Numbered from the stretch's first letter, positions 1-9,506 are shown. The stretch: 64,000 bases of DNA from Abyssibius alkaniclasticus (GCF_020447305.1 NZ_CP095732.1:682001-746000); one strand, 5' to 3'. Program-made: numbers and translations. Notes: generated from the letters alone by a model not told the origin.

Positions 1-1304
1 ATGTGGCCGAGGCGATGACCTGGCCCAATATCATCGGGCTGGGGGAGATGATGAACTTCCCCGCTGTGATGAATGAAGACCCCAAAATGCTGGCCGAGAT
101 TGCCGCCACACAACGCGCGGGCAAGGTTGTGGGCGGGCATTATGCCAGCCCCGATCTGAACGGGCTGCACGCCTATGCCGCCGGCGGCCCCGCCGATGAC
201 CATGAAGGCACCTGCGAGGCCGATGCCATTGCCCGTGTGCGCCTTGGTATGCGTTCCATGATGCGGCTCGGCTCGGCCTGGTATGACATTGAAAGCCAGA
301 TCACCGCGATTACCGAAAAGGGGCTCGACAGCCGCAATTTCATCCTCTGCACCGATGATTGCCATTCCGGCACGCTGGTCAACGAGGGCCATATGAACCG
401 CGTTCTGCGCCACGCGATTGAATGCGGCTGTGACCCGCTGGTCGCCATCCAGATGTGCAGCATCAACACCGCCACCCATTTCGGGCTGGAGCGCGAGCTT
501 GGCAGCATCGCCCCCGGTCGCCGCGCCGATATGGTGCTGACCTCGGATTTGCGCAGCTTTCCGGTGGAAACCGTGATCGCACGCGGCGTGGTCATTGCGA
601 AAGGCAGCGAAATGCTGGCCCCGATGCCGGATTACACTTGGCCACAAGACACGCGCGAAACCGTGCGCATGGGCAAGGTTCTGGCGGCGGATGATTTTGA
701 CATCAAAGCCCCGATCGGCGCGCGTGGCGTTACTGCCCGCGTGATTGGCGTGGTCGAAAACCAGGCCCCGACCAGGGCGCTGACCGCGCGGCTGGGGGTG
801 GATGATTTCGGGCTTGTGAACAGCGATGCCGAACAGGATGTCTGCCAGATCGCCGTGGTTGAACGCCATAAAGGCACAGGTGCTGTGACCAATGCGCTCG
901 TGTCGGGCTTTGGCTATAACCGGCCCTGCGCCGTGGCCTCGACCGTGGCGCATGACAGCCACCAGATGATTGTCGTGGGCACATCCAAGGCCGATATGGC
1001 CGCTTCTGCCAACCATCTGGGTGCCATCGGTGGCGGTGTTACCGTTTGGGCCGAGGGGAAAGAGCTGGCCACCGTGCCGCTGCCCATAGCCGGGCTGATG
1101 TCGGACGCGCCCGCCGCCGAGGTTGCCGCCGCCGCCGACCAAATGGTCGCGGCAATGGCGGCCTGTGGCTGCACGCTCAACAATGCCTATATGCAACATT
1201 CGCTGCTGGCGCTGGTTGTCATTCCCTCGTTACGCATTTCTGATTTAGGGCTGATAGATGTGACCACCTTCAGCAAAGTCGATTTATTTACGGAAACCCA
1301 ATGA
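1..1304 (+). CDS. ade: Adenine deaminase, C-terminal part (5' end outside window)
   Basis: Hydrolyses adenine to hypoxanthine and ammonia in purine salvage. The frame is open to the left edge, so the true start and the N-terminal metal-binding HxH lie upstream; about 433 codons are visible. The amidohydrolase part shows CTDDCHSG near base 350 and NTATHFGLERELGSIAPG near base 465, followed by the long C-terminal domain typical of bacterial adenine deaminases. Its TGA overlaps the ATG of the AMP nucleosidase gene (ATGA), so the two are probably translationally coupled: AMP is split to adenine, which this enzyme then deaminates. Family assignment is confident; the other choice would be another COG1001 amidohydrolase. 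Confidence 0.9.
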   Translation, partial: VAEAMTWPNIIGLGEMMNFPAVMNEDPKMLAEIAATQRAGKVVGGHYASPDLNGLHAYAAGGPADDHEGTCEADAIARVRLGMRSMMRLGSAWYDIESQITAITEKGLDSRNFILCTDDCHSGTLVNEGHMNRVLRHAIECGCDPLVAIQMCSINTATHFGLERELGSIAPGRRADMVLTSDLRSFPVETVIARGVVIAKGSEMLAPMPDYTWPQDTRETVRMGKVLAADDFDIKAPIGARGVTARVIGVVENQAPTRALTARLGVDDFGLVNSDAEQDVCQIAVVERHKGTGAVTNALVSGFGYNRPCAVASTVAHDSHQMIVVGTSKADMAASANHLGAIGGGVTVWAEGKELATVPLPIAGLMSDAPAAEVAAAADQMVAAMAACGCTLNNAYMQHSLLALVVIPSLRISDLGLIDVTTFSKVDLFTETQ

Positions 1305-2791
1305 AAATGAATTCCCGCCTGATCGGCCTGCCGGTTGAACAACCGCCCACACTGGCTGCAAAGCTGCACACTACTGCCGAAAGCGCGGTGGAAGACCTGA
1401 TCGCGCGCTACCAGACCGCGACCGACTTTCTGCGCGACCAGTTTGGCGCGGTGATGGACAGCGGCACGGCCAAGGCGCGGTATCGTGCCTTTTACCCGCA
1501 GGTCAGCCTTGAAACATCGAGCTATGCCAAGGTCGATTCGCGCCTGTCCTACGGCCATGTGGCCGAGCCGGGCCGCTATAGCGCCACCATTACCCGGCCC
1601 GACCTGTTCTCGAAATACCTGACCATGCAGCTTGGCTTGCTGCTGCAAAACCACGGCGTGCCGCTCACGGTTTCAAACTCCGAAACGCCCATACCGCTGC
1701 ATTTCGCCATGCTCGAAGGCACGCATGTTGAAGGCTCGATCGAAGACCGGCTGCAACGCCCCTTGCGCGATGTGTTCGATGTGCCCGACCTTGAAACCAC
1801 CGATGACCATATCGTCAACGGTGTTGGCGGCATCGGCCCGGACGGGTTTCGTGCGCTTGCACCCTTTACCGCCCAGCGGATCGATTACTCGCTTGCGCGG
1901 CTCAGCCATTACACGGCCACTAGCCCTGCGCATTTTCAGAACCACGTTCTGTTCACCAACTACCAGTTCTATATGGACGAGTTTCTGGCCTTTGCCCAGG
2001 CACAGGTGGCAAACCCCGAAAGCGGCTATATCGCGCTGGTCGAGCCGGGCAACCGCATCACCACCAGCGCGGGCGAAGCCGGGGAGCTGACGGCAAAACT
2101 GCCGCAAATGCCCACCTATCACCTGACGCGGGCCGACGGGAACGGCATTACAATGGTCAATATCGGCGTGGGGCCAAGCAATGCCAAAACCATCACCGAC
2201 CATGTGGCCGTTTTGCGCCCGCATGTCTGGCTGATGCTTGGCCATTGCGCGGGGTTGCGCAATTCGCAAAGCCTTGGCGATTATGTGCTGGCCCACGCCT
2301 ATGTGCGCGAAGACCATGTGCTGGATGATGACCTGCCGACATGGGTGCCGATCCCCGCGCTGGCCGAGGTGCAGGTGGCGCTGGAACAGGCGGTGGCCTC
2401 GGTCACCAATTATTCGGGCTACGAGCTGAAGCGCATCATGCGCACCGGCACCGTGGCGACGATTGACAACCGCAACTGGGAGTTGCGCGACCAATCCGGC
2501 CCCGTGCAGCGGCTTTCGCAATCCCGCGCCATTGCGCTGGATATGGAAAGCGCCACAATCGCCGCCAACGGTTTTCGCTTTCGGGTGCCCTATGGCACGC
2601 TTTTATGCGTGTCCGACAAGCCCTTGCATGGCGAATTGAAACTGCCGGGCATGGCCACGGCCTTTTACAAGAACCAGGTCGCTCAGCACTTGCAAATCGG
2701 CATTCGTGCGTTAGAAAGCCTGCGCGACATGCCGCTAGAGCGTCTGCACAGCCGGAAATTGCGTTCTTTCGAAGAAACAGCCTTTCTTTAG
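1301..2791 (+). CDS. amn: AMP nucleosidase
   Basis: Cleaves AMP to adenine and ribose 5-phosphate, controlling the intracellular AMP pool. The 496-residue length fits the family. An N-terminal AMP-nucleosidase-specific domain (about residues 1-180) is followed by a nucleoside-phosphorylase-like catalytic domain with GVGPSNAKTITDHVAVLRPH and MLGHCAGLRNSQ, and the late segment ALDMESATIAANGFRFRVPYG typical of the nucleoside phosphorylase fold. The start codon overlaps the stop of ade, and the substrate/product relation (AMP to adenine to hypoxanthine) makes this a sensible salvage operon. A small hairpin (CGGCA-AAAC-TGCCG, 2803-2816) follows the stop but has no T-tract. Confidence 0.92.
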   Translation: MKMNSRLIGLPVEQPPTLAAKLHTTAESAVEDLIARYQTATDFLRDQFGAVMDSGTAKARYRAFYPQVSLETSSYAKVDSRLSYGHVAEPGRYSATITRPDLFSKYLTMQLGLLLQNHGVPLTVSNSETPIPLHFAMLEGTHVEGSIEDRLQRPLRDVFDVPDLETTDDHIVNGVGGIGPDGFRALAPFTAQRIDYSLARLSHYTATSPAHFQNHVLFTNYQFYMDEFLAFAQAQVANPESGYIALVEPGNRITTSAGEAGELTAKLPQMPTYHLTRADGNGITMVNIGVGPSNAKTITDHVAVLRPHVWLMLGHCAGLRNSQSLGDYVLAHAYVREDHVLDDDLPTWVPIPALAEVQVALEQAVASVTNYSGYELKRIMRTGTVATIDNRNWELRDQSGPVQRLSQSRAIALDMESATIAANGFRFRVPYGTLLCVSDKPLHGELKLPGMATAFYKNQVAQHLQIGIRALESLRDMPLERLHSRKLRSFEETAFL

Positions 2792-2912
2792 TGCGGAAAA
2801 TACGGCAAAACTGCCGCATCGAACGTATTGCTTATTGAGTTCAATATTCAATTTGGCCTATGCCAGTCTATCACCTTCGGGCAATTGGCCAGAAGAAACG
2901 CAAGAAACAGGG

Positions 2913-3212
2913 ATGGAAAACATGACCCAGAAGCCGATGACCAAAACGCAGCTAGTAGCCGCACTCGCCGAAGCAACAGGCAGCGACAAGGCCAGCGCGA
3001 ACCGCACGCTTGAAGCCCTTGCCAATATCGTTTCCAGCGAAATGGCCGCTGGCGGCGCTGTGACACTCCCCGGCCTCGGAAAATTCGCCTGCCGCGCCCG
3101 CCCCGAGCGGATGGTGCGCAACCCCGCCACTGGCGAGCAGATGCAAAAGCCAGCCGACCGCGTGGCCAAAGTGACCATCGCCAAGGCGCTGAAAGACATG
3201 ATCAACGGCTAA
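2913..3212 (+). CDS. hup: HU family DNA-binding protein
   Basis: Small histone-like nucleoid protein of about 99 residues that bends and compacts DNA as a dimer. Visible family features are TKTQLVAALAEATG at the start of helix 1, the GGAVTLPGLGKF turn, the RPERMVRNPATGE arm (the usual RxGRNPxTG with changes) and a C-terminal VAKVTIAKALKD strand/helix. The frame is open further upstream, but ATG 2913 is preferred because the AGAAACAGG stretch lies just before it; ATG 2922 is the alternative, with AGGGATGG as ribosome site. It is followed directly by a strong intrinsic terminator, so it is probably monocistronic. Confidence 0.88.
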   Translation: MENMTQKPMTKTQLVAALAEATGSDKASANRTLEALANIVSSEMAAGGAVTLPGLGKFACRARPERMVRNPATGEQMQKPADRVAKVTIAKALKDMING

Positions 3213-3246
3213 GGCCGCCCGGCCCCTTTGTGGCCATGTGTTTATC

Positions 3247-3275
3247 AGGTCGCCCTTGGGCGGCCTGTTTTCTTT
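3247..3275 (+). terminator. Intrinsic terminator after hup
   Basis: AGGTCGCCC pairs with GGGCGGCCT across a two-base TT, with one G-T wobble (a tetraloop CTTG if the innermost pair opens), followed by TGTTTTCTTT. It lies 35 bases past the hup stop and ends about 10 bases before the next start codon. Confidence 0.8.
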
Positions 3276-3284
3276 GGGGTTGGT

Positions 3285-4169
3285 ATGGATATTCGCGCCC
3301 TCGGCCTTGGGCTGACATTTGCGGTGTTATGGTCAAGCGCCTTTACGGCGGCGCGCATCGCCGTTCAATATGCCCCGCCCTTTCTGATGCTCAGCGTGCG
3401 GTTCCTGATCGCCGGTGCATTTGCGGTTGGGCTGGCCTGGCTGTTGGGCCAGCGGCTGCGGTTAAGCCGGGCGCAATGGGTCGCCATCATCCTGTTTGGC
3501 ATTTTTCAGAACGGCATCTATCTCGGGCTGAACTTTCTGGCGATGCAGAAAATCGAGGCCGGCCTTGCGGCAATCATCGCCTCGATGCTGCCCATTGCCG
3601 TGGCGGCGTCAAGCTGGGTGCTGTTTCGCGAAAAGCTCAGCCCGCTTGGCATTCTTGGCCTGTGCGCCGGGCTTGTGGGTGTGCTGATCATCATGGCGGC
3701 GCGCCTGCAAGGCGGGGTCGATCTGATAGGGCTGGTTCTGTGCCTGGTCGGCCTGGCCGCGCTGACCACCGCCACCTTGCTGATGCGCGGCACCAACAGT
3801 TCGGGCAATATCCTTATGGTGGTCGGGCTGCAAATGCTGGCCGGCGCGGCCTTTCTGTTCCCCATATCCGTGCTGTTTGAAACCTGGGTCGTGACCCCGT
3901 CGCTGCCACTGGCGCTGGCCTTCATCTATATGACCCTGTTTCCCGGCCTGATTGCCACAATCATCTGGTTTGCGCTGGTCAACCGCATTGGCGCGACACG
4001 CGCGGCAACCTTCCACTTTCTCAACCCGTTCCTTGGGGTGCTGGTGGCCTTCATCATGCTTGGCGAACAGGTCAGCCTGCGCGATGCGTTCGGGGTTTTG
4101 GTCATTTCCGCGGGCATTCTGGCCGTGCAGATCAGCCGCCAGAACAGCAGGCGCCGCGCAGCGCCCTAG
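3285..4169 (+). CDS. EamA/DMT-family membrane transporter
   Basis: Inner-membrane permease of the drug/metabolite transporter superfamily, 294 residues with about ten hydrophobic helices arranged as two EamA repeats (roughly residues 1-140 and 150-285). Repeat signatures include LWSSAFTAARIAVQYAPP near the start and FLNPFLGVLVAFIMLGEQ near the end. An upstream in-frame extension would run through the hup terminator hairpin, so ATG 3285 with TTTGGGGTTGGT before it is chosen. Substrate cannot be read from sequence; amino acid or metabolite efflux is usual. It faces dnaJ tail to tail with a gap of only 14 bases. Confidence 0.85.
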   Translation: MDIRALGLGLTFAVLWSSAFTAARIAVQYAPPFLMLSVRFLIAGAFAVGLAWLLGQRLRLSRAQWVAIILFGIFQNGIYLGLNFLAMQKIEAGLAAIIASMLPIAVAASSWVLFREKLSPLGILGLCAGLVGVLIIMAARLQGGVDLIGLVLCLVGLAALTTATLLMRGTNSSGNILMVVGLQMLAGAAFLFPISVLFETWVVTPSLPLALAFIYMTLFPGLIATIIWFALVNRIGATRAATFHFLNPFLGVLVAFIMLGEQVSLRDAFGVLVISAGILAVQISRQNSRRRAAP

Positions 4170-4183
4170 CGCCGCGCGACCGC

Positions 4184-5353
4184 CTAGCCTTTCATCCCGT
4201 CCCAGAACTTGCGCACACGCGAGAAAAAGTCGCTGCCCTCGGGGTTGTTATCCTTGGAAAGCTCTTCAAACTCGCGCAGCAATTCGCGCTGGCGCGCGGT
4301 CAGGTTCACCGGGGTTTCAACGGCCAGCTCGATATACATATCGCCAAACTGGCTGCCGCGCAGCGCCGGCATACCCTTGCCGCGCAGCCGCAATTGCTTG
4401 CCGCTTTGCACACCGGCCGGCACATCAACGCGTGAACGCCCACCATCGAGCGTGGGGGCCTCCAGCTTGCCACCCAGCGCCGCGGTCGCCATTGGCACAG
4501 GAATGCGGCAGTAAAGATTCTGACCGTCGCGCTGGAAGATACCATGCTCCCGCACTTCGATGAAAATATACAGATCCCCCGAAGGGCCGCCGCGCAACCC
4601 CGCCTCGCCCTCGCCCGCAAGGCGAATGCGCGTGCCGGTTTCAACACCCTTTGGCACGTTGACCGATAGCGTGCGGTCGCGCTGCACGCGGCCTGCACCC
4701 GCACAGGCGCCACAGGGGTTCTTGATAACCTGACCGCGCCCAGAACAGGTGGGGCAGGTGCGTTCAACGGTGAAAAAGCCCTGCTGCGCGCGCACTTTGC
4801 CCATGCCCGAACAGGTGGGGCAGGTCGTGGGCTCGGCCCCGCCTTCGGCCCCCGTGCCATTGCATTTGTCGCACGCGGTCGAGCCGGGCACGGTGATCGT
4901 TGCCGCCTTGCCATGATAGGCATCTTCCAGCGACACACGCAGATTATAGCGCAGATCGGCGCCACGCGCCGCGCCGCGCGGCCCGGCATTGCGCCGCCCG
5001 CCGCCGCCCATGAAATCGCCGAACAAATCATCGAACACATCGGAAAAGGCCGAGGCGAAATCGCCCCCGCCCTGCCGCGCGCCGGGGTGAAAGCCGCCGC
5101 CGCCACCCGCGCTGGCCCCCGTGCCACCTTCAAAGGCGGCATGGCCAAACCGGTCATAGGCGGCGCGTTTATTGGCATCTTTCAGAATGTCATAGGCTTC
5201 GTTCACATCCTTGAACTGCGCCTCGGCATTGGGATTGTCCTGATTCTGGTCGGGATGAAGCTCTTTCACCTTCTTGCGGAAGGCTTTTTTCAACTCATCT
5301 GCCGAGGCGCCCTTGGACGCCCCCAACACATCATAATAATCACGTTTTGCCAT
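4184..5353 (-). CDS. dnaJ: Chaperone DnaJ (Hsp40)
   Basis: Co-chaperone that delivers substrates to DnaK and stimulates its ATPase. The 389 residues show the standard type I order: J domain ([22 protein letters not shown]), a Gly-rich linker with GGGGGFHPG and GGGG, a zinc region with four CxxCxGxG modules ([32 protein letters not shown]), then the C-terminal substrate domains. ATG 5353 (MAKRDYY) is chosen over an upstream TTG because it matches the family start and has GCGGGAA in front. It lies downstream of dnaK on the same strand with a hairpin between them. Confidence 0.97.
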   Translation of the reverse strand: MAKRDYYDVLGASKGASADELKKAFRKKVKELHPDQNQDNPNAEAQFKDVNEAYDILKDANKRAAYDRFGHAAFEGGTGASAGGGGGFHPGARQGGGDFASAFSDVFDDLFGDFMGGGGRRNAGPRGAARGADLRYNLRVSLEDAYHGKAATITVPGSTACDKCNGTGAEGGAEPTTCPTCSGMGKVRAQQGFFTVERTCPTCSGRGQVIKNPCGACAGAGRVQRDRTLSVNVPKGVETGTRIRLAGEGEAGLRGGPSGDLYIFIEVREHGIFQRDGQNLYCRIPVPMATAALGGKLEAPTLDGGRSRVDVPAGVQSGKQLRLRGKGMPALRGSQFGDMYIELAVETPVNLTARQRELLREFEELSKDNNPEGSDFFSRVRKFWDGMKG

Positions 5354-5374
5354 TGGGATATTCCCGCTCAATGC

Positions 5375-5398
5375 AAAAGGGCCCGCGGCTGCGAGCCC
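5375..5398 (-). terminator. Intergenic hairpin between dnaK and dnaJ (attenuator-like)
   Basis: Read on the minus strand, GGGCTCGC-AGCC-GCGGGCCC forms an 8-bp stem with one wobble, followed by TTTT. This is the layout of a weak intrinsic terminator placed after the dnaK stop and about 20 bases before the dnaJ start. It could reduce dnaJ expression relative to dnaK or protect the dnaK 3' end. Confidence 0.6.
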
Positions 5399-5418
5399 CT
5401 TCGCTATTGTTCGCTAGT

Positions 5419-7329
5419 TCACGACTTTTTGCCGTCGATATCTTCGAAATCGGCGTCGACCACATCGTCATCGCCGGCCCCGCCTTCACCTGCGGCATTG
5501 CCTTCGGCCTCGGCCTCTTCGGCCTGAGCTTTGTAAATCGCCTCACCCAGCTTCATGGCGGCTTCGGTCACATCCTGACAACGCGCGCGGATTTTCTCCG
5601 CATCGTCGCTTTCAAGCGTTTCCTTCAGCGCCTTGATCGAAAGTTCGATCACTTCAACGGTCGACGGATCGACCTTGTCGCTATGCTCGGCGATCGACTT
5701 TTCGGTGCCGTGGATCAGGCTTTCAGCGGCGTTCTTCGCCTCGACCAGCTCTTTGCGCGCCTTATCGGCTTCGGCGTTCTCTTCCGCCTCGCGCACCATC
5801 TTGTCGATATCGTCATCCGACAAGCCACCGCTTGCCTGGATGGTGATCTTCTGTTCCTTGCCGGTGCCCTGGTCCTTGGCGGAAACCGATACGATACCAT
5901 TGGCATCGATATCGAAGGTCACCTCGATCTTCGGCATACCGCGCGGGGCGGGCGGAATTTGTTCAAGGTTGAACTGGCCAAGCAGCTTGTTGTCGGCGGC
6001 CATTTCACGCTCGCCCTGGAAACAGCGGATGGTCACGGCATTCTGGTTGTCTTCGGCGGTTGAAAACACCTGCGACTTTTTCGTCGGGATGGTCGTGTTA
6101 CGGTCGATCAGACGCGTGAACACACCGCCCAGCGTTTCAATCCCCAGCGAAAGCGGCGTTACGTCAAGCAGCACAACGTCTTTCACATCGCCCTGCAGAA
6201 CACCGGCCTGAATGGCGGCACCAAGTGCCACAACCTCATCGGGGTTCACGCCTTTATTCGGCTCCTTGCCGAAGAATTTGGTCACCTCTTCCATGACCTT
6301 GGGCATACGGGTCATCCCGCCAACCAGAACAACTTCGTCAATGTCCGATTTGCTCAGGCCCGCATCTTTCAGCGCGGCCTGGCAGGGCTTCATCGACTTG
6401 GTGATCAGGTCGCCCACCAGGCTTTCCAGCTTGGCGCGGGTCAGCTTCAGCACAAGGTGCAGCGGCTGGCTGGTTTTCGGATCCATCGAGATGAACGGCT
6501 GGTTGATCTCGGTCTGGGTCGAGGACGAAAGCTCGATCTTGGCCTTCTCTGCGGCCTCTTTCAGGCGTTGCAGGGCCATTTTGTCTTTGGTCAGGTCAAC
6601 GCCGTTCTCTTTTTTGAACTCACCGGCCAGATATTCGACAATGCGCATATCGAAGTCTTCACCGCCAAGGAAGGTGTCGCCATTGGTCGATTTGACTTCG
6701 AACAAACCGTCGTCGATCTCCAGAATGGTAATATCGAACGTGCCGCCGCCAAGGTCGTAAACGGCAATGGTCTTGGTTTCTTTCTTGTCCAGCCCGTAGG
6801 CCAGCGCAGCCGCGGTCGGCTCGTTGATGATGCGCAGCACTTCAAGCCCGGCAATTTTACCGGCATCCTTGGTGGCCTGGCGCTGGGCGTCGTTGAAATA
6901 GGCGGGCACGGTGATAACGGCCTGCGTCACGGCTTCACCCAGATAGCTTTCGGCGGTTTCCTTCATTTTCCCAAGGATGAAGGCCGAAATCTGGCTTGGC
7001 GAATATTTCTCGCCACGGGCTTCCACCCAGGCATCGCCATTGTCGCCTTTGACAATTTCGTAAGGCACAAGACCGCGGTCTTTTTCGACCAGCGGGTCTT
7101 CAAAGCGGCGCCCGATCAGGCGCTTGATGGCGAACATCGTGTTGGTGGGGTTGGTCACAGCCTGGCGCTTGGCCGACTGGCCGACAAGCCGCTCTTCATC
7201 GGTGAAGGCAACGATCGAAGGTGTCGTGCGCGCACCTTCCGAGTTTTCGATCACGCGCGGGGCCGCACCATCCATGATGGCCACACACGAGTTGGTGGTT
7301 CCAAGGTCAATGCCGATTACTTTAGCCAT
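5419..7329 (-). CDS. dnaK: Chaperone DnaK (Hsp70)
   Basis: ATP-dependent Hsp70 chaperone of the cytoplasm, 636 residues, normal length. The nucleotide-binding domain begins [19 protein letters not shown] and carries [28 protein letters not shown] and DLGGGTFD; the substrate-binding domain contains [16 protein letters not shown]; the C-terminus ends with [20 protein letters not shown] precedes ATG 7329. A promoter of the alphaproteobacterial RpoH type lies 80-110 bases upstream. dnaJ follows on the same strand. Confidence 0.98.
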   Translation of the reverse strand: MAKVIGIDLGTTNSCVAIMDGAAPRVIENSEGARTTPSIVAFTDEERLVGQSAKRQAVTNPTNTMFAIKRLIGRRFEDPLVEKDRGLVPYEIVKGDNGDAWVEARGEKYSPSQISAFILGKMKETAESYLGEAVTQAVITVPAYFNDAQRQATKDAGKIAGLEVLRIINEPTAAALAYGLDKKETKTIAVYDLGGGTFDITILEIDDGLFEVKSTNGDTFLGGEDFDMRIVEYLAGEFKKENGVDLTKDKMALQRLKEAAEKAKIELSSSTQTEINQPFISMDPKTSQPLHLVLKLTRAKLESLVGDLITKSMKPCQAALKDAGLSKSDIDEVVLVGGMTRMPKVMEEVTKFFGKEPNKGVNPDEVVALGAAIQAGVLQGDVKDVVLLDVTPLSLGIETLGGVFTRLIDRNTTIPTKKSQVFSTAEDNQNAVTIRCFQGEREMAADNKLLGQFNLEQIPPAPRGMPKIEVTFDIDANGIVSVSAKDQGTGKEQKITIQASGGLSDDDIDKMVREAEENAEADKARKELVEAKNAAESLIHGTEKSIAEHSDKVDPSTVEVIELSIKALKETLESDDAEKIRARCQDVTEAAMKLGEAIYKAQAEEAEAEGNAAGEGGAGDDDVVDADFEDIDGKKS

Positions 7330-7407
7330 ATGGTCTTCCTTTCAGTGGCGATTGAGAGAGCCCGGTCCGCATTCGGCCCCGTGGCGCTCATCCCAAAGTT
7401 CGACGGG

Positions 7408-7437
7408 TATATAAGAGCGCAGCAATCCGGTCGCAAG
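7408..7437 (-). promoter_or_regulatory. RpoH (sigma-32)-type heat-shock promoter for dnaK
   Basis: On the minus strand CTTG (7434-7437) is followed after 18 bases by CTTATATACC (7406-7415), close to the alphaproteobacterial heat-shock consensus CTTG-N17/18-CYTATNT. It lies about 80 bases upstream of the dnaK start, inside a 170-base gap that has no other feature. Confidence 0.75.
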
Positions 7438-7499
7438 CACTCGTAGGGTTTTGCGCGCAGATTTGCTGTAAAATCCTGCCTAAAGTTACATTATAGCGG

Positions 7500-8114
7500 C
7501 TATTGCGCGGCAATCATGCTGCAACAGCCCGATAAAAGCGGCATCTGCGCACCGGGGCGCAGCAGTTGAATGCGCAGCGCATATTCACGCCCGCTCATCC
7601 CGTCATTGCAGCTGGCCGGTGAAATGATCATCGAGGCGCTTTGGCCATCGGCCTGCCCGATGATCGCCAGATCGGCAAAGCCGACACCCGCGCCGCGCAG
7701 CCGCTCATGCTCGCGGTAGCGGCGGGTTTCGCCATTCGCATCGGCATATTCCAGATAGCCGGGCACGGCGCGGATCGACCAGAACGGTTCTGTGCCGCTA
7801 CAGGCAAGCCCGAAGGGCGTGCCATCGGCCCAGGCGGCCGACAGGCGCAAGAAGCGCAGCGCCACCCAGCCCGCCGCTTCGCCGGAATTGACGCGTGCCC
7901 ATTTGCCATCGGCGCTTTGGCCTGTCACCTCGAGTCCGCGCGCATCGGGGCGCAAGCTGCCAAGGCTGGGGCTATCGGCATCGGGGGCGCTGCGGATATA
8001 CAGCACATCATCGCTGGCCACATTGGCCACATCGTAAAGCGAAGGGCCATAGGTTTGTGCAATTGCCGTGCCCGCCAACCCGAAAAGCAGCGCCAGAACA
8101 AGCGTGAGTTTCAT
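7500..8114 (-). CDS. Exported SH3-like domain protein
   Basis: A 204-residue protein with a signal peptide (MKLTLVLALLFGLAGTAIAQ, cleavage likely after AIA). Residues about 30-85 resemble a bacterial SH3 domain: DDVLYIRSAPDADSPSLGSL and WARVNSGEAAGWVALRFL. The C-terminal half (CSGTEPFWSIRAVPGYLEY) resembles the domain of small periplasmic proteins of the COG3650 type and holds several Cys that may form disulfides. Probably periplasmic and perhaps peptidoglycan-associated; no enzymatic motif is seen. ATG 8114 is chosen over GTG 8123 because GGTGGA precedes it by four bases. Confidence 0.75.
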   Translation of the reverse strand: MKLTLVLALLFGLAGTAIAQTYGPSLYDVANVASDDVLYIRSAPDADSPSLGSLRPDARGLEVTGQSADGKWARVNSGEAAGWVALRFLRLSAAWADGTPFGLACSGTEPFWSIRAVPGYLEYADANGETRRYREHERLRGAGVGFADLAIIGQADGQSASMIISPASCNDGMSGREYALRIQLLRPGAQMPLLSGCCSMIAAQ

Positions 8115-8179
8115 AGAATCCACCCGATGAAAATTGAAGCCTTGCCCCGTTTAGCGTGAAAACATCGCGGCGCAAAGCC

Positions 8180-8575
8180 TCAAGCGCGCTCTGATCCAGT
8201 GGCGGGCAGGCTGCGTTTCTGGCCGTTCATATCTACCGCCACAAACACAAATCGTGCCGAGGTGACACGAAAAAGCTGGTTGCCGGGCTGTCGTGTCACC
8301 CAGACCTCCACCTCGATTTTCATCGAGGTTGTGCCGGTTTCAACCAGCTTGCCCCAGAGCGACACAAGGTCGCCGACCAGCACCGATTTGTAAAAGGTCA
8401 TCGCATCAACCGCAACCGTGGCCACGCGCCCCTGCGCACGCTGGCGCGCCAGAACCGAGGCGCCAAGATCCATCTGCCCCATCAGCCAGCCGCCGAAAAT
8501 ATCGCCATTGGCATTGGTATCGGCGGGCATGGCGATGGTTTGCAACGCCAGGGTGCCTTGCGGGGTTGCGTTCAT
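8180..8575 (-). CDS. Acyl-CoA thioesterase, YciA-like hotdog fold
   Basis: Predicted hydrolase of acyl-CoA thioesters in the cytoplasm, 131 residues. The YciA-type hotdog signature is clear: MPADTNANGDIFGGWLMGQMD with the catalytic N/D region, then VAVDAMTFYKSVLVGDLVSL and the strand KIEVEVWVTR. Its ATG overlaps the stop of the upstream ABC permease gene (ATGA), so the two are co-transcribed, although no functional link is obvious. Confidence 0.88.
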   Translation of the reverse strand: MNATPQGTLALQTIAMPADTNANGDIFGGWLMGQMDLGASVLARQRAQGRVATVAVDAMTFYKSVLVGDLVSLWGKLVETGTTSMKIEVEVWVTRQPGNQLFRVTSARFVFVAVDMNGQKRSLPATGSERA

Positions 8576-9414
8576 CTGTTGCTCCAGCTTGCCGACAGGT
8601 TCTGGCGCATCCAGAATTCGCCCATCAGCCCGATAAGAACAAACAGCAGCGTAAAATAAAGCGCGTAGGTCGGCGAGCTGACGGATGTATCATAATTCAC
8701 AAAGGTCGCATCACGCGCCTGGTCGATGGCATGAAACAGCGGGTTCCAATCAAACCAGTCGATCATGATCGCCGGCATATAGGCCGCCGGCATCGCCTTG
8801 CCCGAAGTTATCATATTGGCACGCATATAGACCGATGACAAAAGCCCGACCATTTTGGGCGCAAAGGGGCGCACCATCAGAAAAACCAGCCCAAGCGCGA
8901 TACCGCTCGACCATGCGGTAAACACCGGCAGCACAAGGCCGAACGGGTCTTGCAGCTCGATCCCGCCCCGAAAGATGAACACGAAGAACAGGATAAGCCC
9001 CGCCGCCGAAAGCTGAAAATACAGCCCCGACAGCGCCTTTGAGGCGATGGAAAGCATGGTTGTCATCGGGCGGTGCAGCATGATCGGCTGTGTTGCATCT
9101 GCCGAGCTTAGCACCGAGCGGATTGCCCGGTTATGCAGCAGGAACAAAAACACGCCCGTCAACAGGAACAAGATAAAGTCACCCTGTATGGCAAGGCTGC
9201 GCAGCCCGATCACCTGATAGAGAAAGTAGAACATGGCGACATACATGATTGTCTGCAACATCTCGTTCAAAATCCCCAGCGGGGCATTGCCGGATGATTT
9301 GCGGATTTCATGCACCGTGGTGTGGTAGACCCGCTCGCTGAAGCTGAAGGCTGCGCCCAGCATGGTGGTGGGCAGCGCCTGCTCGAAGATCGGGTTTTTG
9401 TCTGCGGTTTCCAT
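8572..9414 (-). CDS. ABC-2 type polysaccharide export permease (KpsM/Wzm-like)
   Basis: Inner-membrane permease of the capsule/O-antigen export type, 280 residues with about six hydrophobic helices (such as TIMYVAMFYFLYQVIGL, FILFLLTGVFLFLL and LYFTLLFVLIGLMG) and the ABC-2 segment WNPLFHAIDQARDATF near the C-terminus. No ATP-binding partner (KpsT/Wzt) is found beside it. It is divergent from cysQ and the glycosyltransferase run, so it probably serves export of the surface glycan made by those genes. ATG 9414 is used; a TTG lies one codon upstream. Confidence 0.8.
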   Translation of the reverse strand: METADKNPIFEQALPTTMLGAAFSFSERVYHTTVHEIRKSSGNAPLGILNEMLQTIMYVAMFYFLYQVIGLRSLAIQGDFILFLLTGVFLFLLHNRAIRSVLSSADATQPIMLHRPMTTMLSIASKALSGLYFQLSAAGLILFFVFIFRGGIELQDPFGLVLPVFTAWSSGIALGLVFLMVRPFAPKMVGLLSSVYMRANMITSGKAMPAAYMPAIMIDWFDWNPLFHAIDQARDATFVNYDTSVSSPTYALYFTLLFVLIGLMGEFWMRQNLSASWSNR

Positions 9415-9506
9415 CAAGTTCGGCCAAATTCAGCTGCGCGCTGTTGCCAGCATGGCTACAAGGCCATAAGAGCAGGTAAACAATCAAGCCCGAAGCGAGG
9501 TTAGCC

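Noticed and set aside
1673-2521. 282-codon minus-strand frame opposite amn
   Set aside because: Antisense shadow of a well-conserved enzyme gene.
2803-2816. Terminator after amn
   Set aside because: The CGGCA/TGCCG stem is short and no T-tract follows, so a terminator cannot be claimed.
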